NCBI GenBank assembly: GCA_028673005.1
Contig: CM054114.1
Location: forward strand, 131,336,470 to 131,400,469
Direction of reading: 5' to 3'
DNA length: 64,000 nt
From: Tanypteryx hageni
Lineage: Eukaryota; Arthropoda; Insecta; Odonata; Petaluridae
Under the pieces are notes generated by a model that did not search any database, had not been told where the DNA came from, and saw only the letters and a list, made by a program, of their open reading frames with translations. The position numbers and the translations under genes are program-made. Positions 47,431 through 57,499 of this stretch are shown piece by piece; the stretch's first letter is position 1, and each line of letters opens with the position of its first letter.

Positions 47431-48195
47431 GAAATCCTTCCCGTCGTAATTATAATTCGGGAACCCGGCTGGAACGCAAAGGACTAGTCGCGTAATTTAG
47501 AGGGGAACGTCTCATAAATAAGTTTCCCTCCCACGGAAAAACAAGTTTTCCGTCAAACGCGATATTCTCGCAAACAGCGGGAGGTATGGAAGTTTTAAGA
47601 GGGAAGAAACCTTGGTGGTTGGGGAGGCTTTTAGCATACGATTCCCTGGATGCTTTTCATTCTCTCTCTCCACCCTCTGCCTCTCCCTCCATTATTTCTT
47701 TCTCTCCAGTTTCTTCCTCCCTCCCCTCTCTCCCACCCTCCTCCTGCCTTTCTATCACTTCTCCAGGTCCCTAAGTTGTTCTTATCATCTCTCCCATGCC
47801 TTCATTTACTTATGTCTTTCCTCCCTCATTTCACAATATCTTTTCTATCTTTCTCGCCACCTACCCCCACCCCCTCCTTCAATACATCCCGATTTTCCCG
47901 GATGTCTAGGAACCAATCTTAATCCGGTTAAACGGATATTCCTGATTGACACGCGTCATAGTCCGCAAAATATGAAAAATTAAATAAATGATTTGGTAGT
48001 GTCGAGAACACTTATAGAGAAATTAGTCGCACAAGTAAACCTCTAAATACTTCTTCACCTTCATAAGATAAGTAAATATTTGTACATATATGTACGCCAG
48101 CGAAGCAATATAGGAAAGAAACATAAATATAAAATTTGGGTCAATCGAACTTTCGGTAATTCGATACCCGGTTAATTCGTTGCTTGCTCTGAATG
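47431..48195. other. Anonymous sequence with CT-rich patch 47650-47880
   Basis: The pyrimidine-rich part produces Ser/Leu/Pro frames. Otherwise nothing was recognised. A CGATACCCGGTTAATTCG block near 48160 resembles pogo subterminal sequence at 32272. Confidence 0.45.
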
Positions 48196-48662
48196 TAGTT
48201 GAACCTCTCTACTCCAGAAAGCTATGGACCGGAGGAGTTTCGGAGTATAGAATTTTCTGAACCACGTGCTTGGTATGTAATTACAGTACTGCTACTATGC
48301 GCACTACCTAAGCCATAATTTTATATATTAACGCAAGGGTATGTGAGTAAATAAAGCATAAGAAGATAAAATAATATAAGAAATAGATGCTTCTATGTAC
48401 GCGATTTGTCGAACAAAAAGTTTGGATTACCCGTTCCGGATGGGATCATAGATGAAACGAGCAGTTTTTAGGTTTTAAAGGCATTTTTTTTTTTAATTTA
48501 AACTCTCTTTTAAGCTTTGGAGGGCACAGAGAACGGGAAAATCGAATCTTCACCCACACAAAATTTTCGAATGTTTTTTTTCAAATTTTCCTCAATTTCA
48601 GAACCATTCCAAATCAGCGATGTTTCCGGACCACATAAATACTGATCACAGAGGTTCAGTTG
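48196..48662. mobile_element. Pogo-type MITE, about 467 bp
   Basis: The left TAGTTGAACCTCTCTACTCC and inverted right CAACTGAACCTCTGTGATCA share GAACCTCT and the further inner GGACCGG/GGTCCGG block. The left 90 bp match the element at 28188-28642, including TATAGAATTTT and GAACCACG. Non-coding. Confidence 0.6.
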
Positions 48663-48699
48663 CATATTTATTTCTCTATTATTATATTTACGACTCTAT

Positions 48700-49020
48700 T
48701 TATCAAACCTCTCTTCTCGCACCCACCTCTTCTCTTCCATGTAACTCTGCTCTTTCCATCCTACCTTTAGTCCCTCTACCGTCCGTTGCCGGGACTAACT
48801 TCCTATCTCTCCCCCAACCACGCTCATTCCTCCTGTATTCCATCTTCCTGTACCAACCACACACGTCACTAGCCCTCTGGGAGTTGCACACATCTTCTTG
48901 GTCTAATTGGTTGGATGCATAATTCCGTCCATGAGTTATTCCTCATCTCAAACCTCTCTCCTCCCCCCCACCCTTCTTCCCCCCCATCTCCCCATTCCAA
49001 TTACTTGTCCCCCTATGATT
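48700..49020. repeat. Pyrimidine-rich tract
   Basis: A CT-biased plus strand giving a Ser/Pro/Leu frame at 48620-48922 with no recognised domain. Confidence 0.55.
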
Positions 49021-49442
49021 TAATGCTCGAACTCGAGGAGGAAATATTGCTTCCCTTTCAGCGTCTGAGCCCTCAGAGCGATTAGTGCCATCATTGGCTA
49101 ACTAGGTGACAAGGTTAATGGTGCAAAGCTAAGGTACGAGTTTTAGCGTGTCGAGCGTTTGTGCGCATGCGCGTAAAGGGCGAAGGTGTTGGTTCCTGCG
49201 TTTTACCCCCCCTGGGGCATGTCACATGCGGATACACCTTGCTCTGCTACTACACGGGTCCTTATAATACGGATTGGATACAACGCGACCTGTTTTTTTT
49301 AAGACGAAAATTCACGCAACGCGGATTACGGCTCGCATTGACACGGCTTGATCGGACTTGGGATTTCGGAAGAGACTCTCGAGTTCTTTGTTAATAAGCT
49401 TAGAATACCGGCAACAACACTTTATTTGTATACCAGAGTAAT
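49021..49442. other. Anonymous sequence with minisatellite-like AACGCGGATT motif
   Basis: ATTCACGCAACGCGG followed by ATTACGGCTCGCATT (49311-49340) resembles two units of the 15-bp minisatellite at 52898. No gene. Confidence 0.4.
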
Positions 49443-49443
49443 T

Positions 49444-49650
49444 GCCCGTCAAAAATGACGGGCATACATGAATAAAGTATTAAATTATAATTAAGGCACT
49501 CCGCGTTCTTCCTCCCCTCATTTTGCTCCCTCTCTCTTTCTCTCTGTATCCTCCTCTTTCTCTCCCCCCATTCTTCCTCGCTCTTTCCCTTTTACTCTCT
49601 CCTCAAAAAATGTAGCTCTCTCAGCGTGAGATGCGTATATAAAATTTTAC
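49444..49650. repeat. Dispersed repeat family Z, copy 2, starting with a hairpin
   Basis: GCCCGTCA-AAAA-TGACGGGC (49444-49463) is a perfect 8-bp stem with a 4-nt loop. It is followed by the sequence shared with 12823-12950: ATGAATAAAGTATTAAA, CT-rich middle, AAAAAATGTAGCT, GCGTGAGATG. Confidence 0.55.
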
Positions 49651-49689
49651 ACACAGAATGATATTTAAACAAGATGGCCCTAACGGAAC

Positions 49690-49785
49690 TTATGATACCT
49701 ACTTTCCTACACCGCGGATGAGTTGCTCTATGTGTTCCAAAATTTCATAATTTACCGTTATAAATTATTACAAATATTTTCGAAC
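49690..49785 (-). mobile_element. Dispersed repeat family X, end fragment
   Basis: It matches the first 125 bp of the copy at 37501 (ATACCTACTTTCC, TGTGTTCC, AATTTCATAATTTACCGTTA, TTCGAAC), with a short internal deletion. It stops exactly where the hAT element at 49786 begins, so the hAT apparently inserted into this copy. The continuation of X was not found on the far side. Confidence 0.6.
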
Positions 49786-52465
49786 TAGGGTTGCCACCTC
49801 TCCCGGGATTCCGGGAGAATTCCGGGATTCTCCCGGAATTATGGAATATAAGACACGTGTCTCCCGGCGGGAGGTCAAAATCTCCCGGAATTTAGGAATC
49901 TGCCGATCCGTGGCTATACTTACCTAGTTGAAATTTGTAAATTTAGTTTGGCCGGTATATTTAATCCAGAGTAATGGATATCTAATGCAAATATGTATAC
50001 TTTCTCGGCGACTCCCTCATGTTCCTCTCAATGGAGATGACGATTTTTTAACAACGTACTCACAAACATTTTTTATTGCTACACTTGATCCTTCTTAGAA
50101 AATGTTAAAGCGATTTTCCTTGAAAATTCATTCTGGTTTGAAACTTTGTAGATTATAGTGAAGGTCTCACTTTAACTGTGGCTGGTGAGACGGCTAATAC
50201 TTTGTTGCAAATTAAAGTCGTGCTTTTCTATTCACCAGGTGCCAGCTGTCTAGAGAGCTGTCGGCGCATTCTGTATATTTCTTTTCGACCCGCAGCCTAG
50301 AATGAGTTTATGTTTTGTCTGATAAATCACTCCGTGAGGTTGGTGTCACATGGTTGTGTCGTATGTGGAGTCAATAATATATTAGTGTTAATAAAATAGG
50401 CATTGTCCAGTAAGTATTCATGTGGCTTACATTAAACTATTCATATTATTTTCATTGCATAAGTGACTGGTAATTTAAAAAAACATTATATTTTTACATT
50501 TATTCTGTTTCTTTTAACGCTTACTTATGTGCACTATCTACAGTATGTACTACTCTATTTTCATGCGCTGGTTGTCTTGTAGCTATATTAATAAGCCTGA
50601 ATATATATAGTTTTAACGTCACCTAATGATCATTCCCAGAAAAATAGCAACTTCAAAAAAATTAAATATTCCACAAAGTTTAATGATGGATGGTTAAATG
50701 AACCAGAGATGCAAAGTTGGCTTGTGAAGCAAGATGAGTTTAATGGTGAGTGAAAATTATGTAGTAAAGGAATCTCTGTTAACCATGAAGGAAAAAGAGC
50801 ATTAAAAATCCATTTAGAAAGTGGGGCACATAAGGTAGCGATAGAACAAATGACCGAGTCTCAGTCGATATCCAGTTTTCTTCCAAGCAAATACTCTGAT
50901 CAAGAAAAGTAAGTTACTGCAGGTGAAGTTACGTCTGTTTATCACGGGGTTAAACACCATCACAGTTACAATAGTCAAGATTGTAGCATTAAGTTGCTTC
51001 CTGTTATATTTAGTGATTCCAGCATTACAAACAAAGTAGCATGTGGCAGAACAAAATACATAAGCATATGTGAGAGTAATCTGGCACCTGCTGCTCAAGA
51101 ACTTCTTCTACATCATTTAGCTGATTGTAATTATTTTTCTCTCGGCATTGACGCTTCAAACAAAGGAAATTTAAAAATGTTTCCCGTTGCGGTGCAATAT
51201 TTCTCACCTGAAGAAGGTATTAAACAAGGTCTTCTGGACTTTTATGAAGACCCCAATGAAACAAGTGCTTCTATCAAAGATCGACTGATTGAAGTTCTCC
51301 AGAAAAATTTTCTTAAATTGTCTGCAGATAATGCACCTGTAAATTTTGGTAAACACAAATCTGTGTACCAAAAACTTTTTTCAGATAATGAAAAACTTTT
51401 AAAGGCAAATTGCAAATGCCATATTTTATATAACTGTGTTAAATTTGCACTAAAAGCGCTTCCTTTTGATGTAGAGATGTTAGTTATAAAAGTATACAGT
51501 GAATTTTCTGCTTTTGCTAAGCGCACAGAAAAGCTAAAATCATTCTGTCAATTTGTCAATGTAGAATACAAACAAATTCTAAGGACGTGCCGACAAGATG
51601 GTTATCTTTACTACCAGCTATTGAAAGGGTGCTCTCTAACTGGGTAGCTTTGAGGGAATATTTTTAGAGGAAGGTGAAACTGAGTGTTCCAAAATAATAT
51701 GGAAAGCATTTGAAGAAGAAAGTTCTCCAGCACTTTGCTACCCGTATTTTTTGAAAAATATTTTGAATTTATTTGAGCATAGTGTTAAAATTTTGGAAAG
51801 TGATGATGTTACATGCACGTAGTTGCATGCAGTTATGTTAGATATTCGCGAGAAGATTACCAATAGGAAAAATGATAAATTTTATGGCCAGAAAACATTT
51901 TATATATATATATATTTTATATAGTGAGTGGATAGATTGCAGTTTACTGTAGATGTAAACTATTTCTTTCAAAGGTGCTTAACTTACCTGGAAAAGTGGT
52001 ACGATTTTGAGAGTTCTACATACAAAAACATGAATATATTATCAATGAAGAAAGAAATTACACGGGATGAACTCAAAAATCTTGGAAATACATTAAAATT
52101 AGCAATCGATGAAGACAAACTATATGAAGACTTCTGTGTATGCCGTGGCCTCGGTGAAGTTGTACAAAAAGGGTGGACTTAAGATGGGTTAACTTCTTTT
52201 CTAAGGTGAATAAAGGAGTTGGAGAAGAACTGAAAAAAATTGTATCGTTTGTGCTCTCGATTCCAGTGTCTAATGCAGCTTGCGAACGAATTTTCAGTGT
52301 CATGAATGAACTGTGGTGCAAAAACAGAAACAAACTAAGCACACACCACGTCAAGGCTGAAATCCAAGTCTGCACAAATTTTAATCTTTCTTGTAAGGAC
52401 TTCCATGCATTTTTACAAAAAAACTTTTCCGAAATCTATACATACGGATTCTCTCTATAAAAAGA
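49786..52465 (+). mobile_element. Second degenerate hAT element, right end not found
   Basis: The left end TAGGGTTGCCACCTCTCCC has several subterminal CTCCCGGAATT-type palindromic blocks to about 49895, then about 750 bp of leader. The transposase pseudogene follows. No inverse TGGCAACCCTA was found downstream, so the right end is probably deleted; the end coordinate marks the end of recognisable coding. Confidence 0.75.
50650..52460 (+). pseudogene. hAT transposase, broken (BED-like finger, DDE core, dimerisation domain)
   Basis: Near 50680-50880 the frame gives FNDGWLNEPEMQSWLVKQDE, a stop, and KLCSKGISVNHEGKRALKIH, a BED-like finger with one Cys lost at the stop. The 50994-51647 frame has FSLGIDASNKGN (first Asp, residue 53 of this frame) and LKLSADNAPVNFG (second Asp, residue 112), then CHILYNCVKFALKALPFDVE. 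A frame change near 51590 restores TRWLSLLPAIERVLSNW. A TA microsatellite insertion lies at 51900-51925. The C-terminal frame 52173-52460 contains VSNAACERIFSVMNELW, the hAT dimerisation signature that includes the conserved region of the third catalytic residue. It parallels the 43200-45005 pseudogene motif by motif. Confidence 0.88.
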
Positions 52466-52897
52466 TAAACTTTCCCATTTTAAGCACAGAACCGTCCGAA
52501 TCCCGAGTTCGCACCATACTTTGAAGTAATTTTGAAATGCGAATGATTAATATGCTGCACTCACCGATTGATTTTTTACGTGTTAGCTAACAGAAAACAG
52601 AAATTATTCCCTGGAGTAGAATCGGGGTCGCATTTCGTTTTTTTGTTATTGCCTTTCAATATCAGAATTAAACATTCCTTCCGAATTCCAATTTTCCACT
52701 TAGTCGCGAAGTCTGTTAAAACAGGTTGAAAAGTGCACGAGAATTACAGAGATTGCATATTATATTTTAATTAGGCAACTATATATTACATATTGTGATA
52801 TGTATATGCATCAAAGACGTTTCGCAATTTTGGGACTACACGTTGCCTGAAGGGATATGGAACGTAATTCCCCTTTCACTGCGTAAATTTTGTTTCA
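52466..52897. other. Anonymous AT-rich sequence
   Basis: No feature recognised. Confidence 0.4.
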
Positions 52898-53033
52898 CAT
52901 AACACTGATTCAAATAGCGCGGATTCGCGTAATATGAATAAACATAACACGGATTCACATAGCACGGATTCACGTAACGCGGATTCACGTTATACGTATT
53001 TACATAACAGAGATTCACATGATCACGAATTCG
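52898..53033. repeat. 15-bp minisatellite, 9 units
   Basis: Units in register from 52898: CATAACACTGATTCA, AATAGCGCGGATTCG, CGTAATATGAATAAA, CATAACACGGATTCA, CATAGCACGGATTCA, CGTAACGCGGATTCA and further variants; the last unit has 16 bases. Frames on both strands stay open because the period is five codons. Confidence 0.9.
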
Positions 53034-54050
53034 CATTACGCAGCTTTATCACGGTGATATATCACGGCCGGGCGTATAATATATGGAGAAAGAGAGAGGA
53101 TGGGATTTTGTATTCCGCAATTCCTGGAAAATCAGCCTTCCTCCGCGAGGTTTTATGAACGCCTCAATTTTTTTTCCCCGCGGATACGACGAAATAACAG
53201 GTGAAAGATGCACTTTTTAGGAGTCGATTGAATTAATCAGAGGGCGAGATGATGGAAGTGAAAGAGAAGTCGGGATGGGAGGAGGAGGAGCGAGAATGAA
53301 CAAGCAACGTCCGCGGAAATGGTGATAAATATCCCCCTTCATGACAGGTAGACATATTTTTAGCCTTGAAATATTGCGTGACTGAAAACGACAAATGATG
53401 TTTTATTTTTCCCCGCGAAATACCCCAGAAAAATATAGGTAGATGGATCCTTTTTTTAAAGAAAACAATTTTTCCCACCCCACCCGAAACGGTTCTTTTA
53501 TTCATAAATCCTGCGTCGGAAAAGAGAAACAATGTTTTTTTGGAAAATATTTCTCGCGGAATTTTTTGGGATCATTTTGGACGTTATTTCTTTTCCGGTT
53601 CAACCTTTTTTTATCGAATACGTGAGATTTTGAGATTTTGCACAGTGGCGCTAAATTTTTACTAATCGACGATGCTAACTTGAATAATCAACTAGAAATA
53701 TATGTCTATTTCGTATTATGGCTTCTTCTACATGAGGATAGGTATCAAACCTAAGGTACATATAGAGAAGCTTAAATAATGAATCGTTATTGGGTCATTT
53801 TCCCCAACCGACGGAAAAATTCCGAAATTCCAAAAAGTTTAATTTTCAGAAAATTATTCCGAATCCGTTCTTTCATTCCTACGCCCCATAAGAAAAGGAT
53901 GAAAATCAGTGCAGGGATTTATAAAGTTTCAATTTTAAATTAGTGAAAATTAAGTGACAAATTTGATGTGTGAACAGTTCTATAGCTAAAAGGATGACGA
54001 TTTTTTTATTAAGAAGTTATTCAAATCCGGGCCGGATTAGCCTAAATAAT
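53034..54050. other. Anonymous sequence
   Basis: No supported gene. Short frames at 53233-53532 and 53443-53625 lack recognisable features. Confidence 0.4.
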
Positions 54051-54735
54051 TTTGTTTTTAGCCCATTTTCCAGAATGGAAGTAGGCTTATAGTTTTGTCG
54101 TTGTGTCTGTCTGTCTGTCCCCTCCCCCCCATTAACATTTGAACCAATAGACCGATTTTCATGAAACTTGGCGGAAATCTTTTGCTACTGGGGCTGAGCT
54201 CCCGAGGATAATTTTTGTTGCGAAGATTGAAAGTCCCGGGTTCGATTCCAGGAACTATCCTTCCCATTTGATTTGCATGGAAAATCTGAAATCCATCGTG
54301 CAAGGTAATTTTCTCTTGCACATTAAAATATCTTAGAATTGTAATATCGGAGCGAGTTTTGTACTATTCTCTGAGGACAGGAATAAAGATTCTAATTTTT
54401 ATCGTATAATTTTGCTTATCGATTGTATTTCTTAGAATTTCGCGTAAATACTGGCAATTTTGCAATTGTTATCACTTATTACGAGAATGTTACCATAGCA
54501 ACAACTATTGTTGGACTCGAATTCGGTATATGCAAATACGTTCACGCGTTATTTTGCCGCACAAATACGTGTGGTCAATTTAATATTCCATTCGAATGTA
54601 TTTGTAGTATTTTATAACGCTAAATTATGAAATTTTGGAACATAAAGAGCTACATATCCGCGATGAATTTAAAGTTATTAAAGCCAATATGAGTATTAAA
54701 TAAATTAAATGGAAAGTAGGCATGATAAGTTTTGT
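54051..54735 (+). mobile_element. Dispersed repeat family X, full-length copy
   Basis: Begins TTTTTAGCCCATTTTCCAGA and ends near ATGGAAAGTAGGCATGAT. The first 26 bases of the element form a near-palindrome (GCCCATTTTCCA/ATGGAAGTAGGC), so its start is related both directly and inversely to its end. Internal CCCGGGTTCGATTCC contains a good pol III B-box match (GGTTCGATTCC); no convincing A box is at tRNA spacing. Confidence 0.75.
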
Positions 54736-54859
54736 TTGGATCATCTTTTTAATGATAAAAAGTGAAAATCTTACGGTAATGAAAGATATTAAACTAATAT
54801 GGCAAGGAGTAAAATGCTTTTAAATGGGAGTTAATAATCTTATACATATATATTAATTT

Positions 54860-55117
54860 TCTGGGGTAGCTGCTCGCGTGCTTGCGTGATACCAGTATGG
54901 AAGTGGTAGATTCAGAATAGGTGAGAATCTGACATTGACTGTAGATGTAAATGCGAAAGCGTCACGAAAAATTTGAAAACCTTGAAATGCATAATGGCTA
55001 TGAAGTAATTAAGCTTTTAAAATAAAAATTTTCCCAAAACAAATACATTGCAACGCCATTTATATCCATACAGTCGCTTCATTAAATTAGCGAGGATAAA
55101 ATTACATCCGTTAGAAC
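54860..55117. repeat. Degenerate repeat family Y, copy 1 (left part)
   Basis: GAAAAATTTGAAAACCTTGA (54967) and the following CTATGAAGTA recur at 56104-56150. AAATACATTGC...CGCC, TCCATA and GCTTCAT blocks recur at 57568-57620. The copy is interrupted by the hAT at 55118 and resumes at 55903. Confidence 0.5.
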
Positions 55118-55894
55118 CAGGGGCGGATCCAGAAACTCCCCAAGGGGAGGGCGATCGCCCCAATTGCCCCTCCCCCCTCTTGATTCCGCCTCTGCCGACG
55201 ACCATACATTTTGAAAATCCCTATCCTATCCTATCCCTATGCAGGTTATCGAGTTCGCAAAGTGTACGCCTCCTTCGACTGTTACCTTTTCATTGTCTAG
55301 TGTCTACTATGTTATAGTGTTTATGACGGTATACAACGATGCTGTATATACGAAGACTTACTGTACATACTCCTTTCTATTTAATGTTGTATTACTATAT
55401 CATTATATGTACACTATCTAGGGTTTTCGCAGGTTTTTCACACCCCCCTTCTCAGTGGGTGTTTTCCTGCGTGGGTTTTACTAGGGAGGACATGCCTGTT
55501 TTACCTAGGTTTTCCCCACAATCTCTAATCTGTCTTCAATTTTATATATATATATTTTTTTTTACTCTGTATGATTTAGGTATATACTGTTTATGTTATG
55601 CGTATTGTATATATATATATATCTTACTTTGCCATTTTTTTATATTTTTTATATTGACGAAGGGTTAAATGTAAGAATGGACCTTATGGTCTAAATTTCG
55701 CCCGAATAAAGACGATTATCTATCTATCTATCTATCTATCCCCATCAGAACCTTTCTTTTCCTTGTCATACAGACTTAATCTTCGTTGTAGAAACAAGGA
55801 ATGTTGCGCGGAATGAATTTAAGTATGTACCCAATGGATGGCAATGGGGTCGTCCAAGGAGAGGGCGATCGCCCCTCCCTTGGATCCGCCACTG
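55118..55894. mobile_element. hAT non-autonomous element, 777 bp, perfect 8-bp target duplication, carrying a LINE tail
   Basis: The left CAGGGGCGGATCCAG and inverted right CAGTGGCGGATCCAAG are flanked by GTTAGAAC on both sides (55110-55117 and 55895-55902). Both arms share an inner GGAGGGCGATCGCCCC palindrome. A LINE 3' end at about 55225-55740 is inserted inside. Confidence 0.93.
55225..55740 (+). mobile_element. 5'-truncated LINE 3' end with (ATCT)n tail
   Basis: No RT motif remains, but the 3' end has the layout of a non-LTR UTR. A hairpin GACCTTATGGTC (55680-55691) is followed by CGAATAAAGACGATT and tandem TATC units to 55740. ATCCCTAT before (about 55218) and ATCCCCAT after the tail may be a target duplication. 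The tail unit differs from those at 13801 and 17339, so it is a different family. Confidence 0.55.
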
Positions 55895-55902
55895 GTTAGA
55901 AC

Positions 55903-56165
55903 TAACAATAAGTATATTTTTCTCGGAGAAAGAATGCGAATCCGCAAAGAATCAGCTTAAAAATATTTTAGTATCATAAAAAAACAGGATATTTTTTCGA
56001 GAATTTAGCAATCCAAATGTCTCGCCATCCAGCTGGAGGATAACACCCTTATGGCAACTAAACATCACATCATCCGGCAGAAATATCCTACGTGAAAGCA
56101 TCTAGAAAAATCTGAAAACCTTTAAGTATGAAATAGGTATGAGGTACTTATTTGAAAATGTAACA
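55903..56165. repeat. Degenerate repeat family Y, copy 1 (right part) and start of copy 2
   Basis: It resumes the sequence cut by the hAT. The portion TTTTTCTCGGAGAAAGAATG aligns with TTTTTCTCGAGGAGAGAATC at 57672. From about 56094 the start of the unit repeats (GAAAAATCTGAAAACCTTTA), about 353 bp after the first start once the hAT is removed. Confidence 0.5.
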
Positions 56166-56235
56166 CCTTATACACCAAACATCAAAGAAAAAAAGAAATA
56201 TACGAATAAATAAATAAAGCCGTTTGTCTGTCTGT

Positions 56236-56351
56236 CATAGTACACACACACACAAAGATAATTAACCGGTTTACGGAAAATTATTTCTCTCAATTGAGAG
56301 AATTTGTTTTCCGTAAACCTGGTAAGTGTATCTGTGTGTTTGTGTGCTATG
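56236..56351. repeat. 116-bp palindrome, 58-bp arms, no loop
   Basis: The axis falls between 56293 and 56294 (CTCAATTGAG). The arms pair almost throughout, including TTTACGGAAAA against TTTTCCGTAAA and (AC)n against (TG)n, with a few mismatches. It ends 5 bp before the hAT element at 56357. Confidence 0.85.
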
Positions 56352-56467
56352 ATCAGCAGTGGCGGATTTAGGGGGTGTCGCACTGTTCGTGCATATAATC
56401 TCAGAAATATTAAATGTCTCAATTTCAAAATCAGTGGAACTTCTATATGATTCCATAGAAAAGCGAT

Positions 56468-56513
56468 CGTTAAGAGGTCTCACAAAGGAGGGTGGCCGTT
56501 AAGAGCGGTTTCA
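56468..56513. mobile_element. Tigger-like terminus (fragment)
   Basis: Inverted, it reads ATAGTGAAACCGCTCTTAAC followed by GGCCACCC. This is close to the CAGTGAAACC ends of the Tigger at 16546. Only one end is present. Confidence 0.5.
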
Positions 56514-56529
56514 CTATCTTTTACATATA

Positions 56530-57010
56530 ATTACTCAATGTCTGTCCGTCCGTGCGTCCGTCCCCATTTTATCCCTTGAACAGATCGTCATAAAGAAATG
56601 TTGTAAATGCCATTTTGTTCTGGCAACTAGGAGATCCCGGGAAAACGATTTTAGTTTACGGAAGTGTCCCGTGTTCGATTCCGAGAGACAATTTCTCATA
56701 TTACACAGGAGTTTCGATTTTTCAAGGTGCAGGATTGTTTTCTTTTATTCATCAAAATACGTAAATATAGACCAATTTTCTCTGTGCTTACTTTATCCCA
56801 AGGCTAAAACTATAATACATCTTATTATTGCGCTGTTTAGATGTTACATGGAAGAATTCGTCAGAAACACTCGTTTCTTTTCGAAATTTTATGGTTTTTT
56901 CGTACTCTTTCCGGGTGTTGCCATGGCGACCCGCATTGTTGCCTCTGAATGAATTAGCGTTTATAGACAAAAGAATTTCGTTATTCGCTTCGCGCTCTTA
57001 TGAAACATCG
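56530..57010 (+). mobile_element. Dispersed repeat family X, diverged partial copy
   Basis: Shared ordered blocks: TGTCTGTCCGTCC run, TTGAACAG-TCG, GTGTTCGATTCC (B-box-like), and GTTGCCATGGCGAC. The termini are not recognisable. Confidence 0.5.
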
Positions 57011-57499
57011 GAATTATAGTTTTAGCAACGTCAAACTTAATAGATTGCAACGTTAATAACTGCAGATTATTATTATTCAGTAAACTGCTTGTAGACTGTG
57101 GACATTTTTAACGACTGACCAAAATAAAAAAAACCCCTTTTCTTTATTTCAATACTGGAATATTACCTTTTTCGTTAAGGGAGAAGCAATTAAAGTTGTA
57201 CATATGAATTATAAAAACAAACATGAAATTCAAAATGTCAGTTGTCTAATTTATAAGGAGTAATGGGCTATTATTACTCTCAAACACACAGATTTCTGAC
57301 TGACTTCGCAAAAGTTTTTGCGGGTACCACTAGTATATTTAGATTTCAGGGCCTCCGACTACTTAGCGCCAGAGGCTTCCAAATGTTTAGCGCCAGGGAC
57401 CCCAGTAGACGTAAATCCGCCACTGATAAACAGTATTTATTAATTCATATATTTTTTTTATTTTTTGGCTTGTAAGGTGATACATTTTCATATAGCCTC

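Larger units (their letters stand above)
56357..57425. mobile_element. hAT element, 1069 bp, perfect 14-bp TIR, 6/8 target duplication
   Basis: CAGTGGCGGATTTA at the left is matched exactly by its inverse TAAATCCGCCACTG at the right. The flanks ATGATCAG (56349-56356) and ATAAACAG (57426-57433) agree at 6 of 8. It shares its terminal repeat with the element at 55118-55894. Inside are a Tigger-like end (56468-56513) and a diverged copy of repeat X, so it is either composite or has captured other repeats. No transposase. Confidence 0.85.

Noticed and set aside
54235..54255. tRNA-like head in repeat family X based on the B-box match
   Set aside because: No A box at the right distance upstream, and the other copies do not keep the B box well (for example GTTCCATTCC at 60427), so a SINE assignment is not supported.
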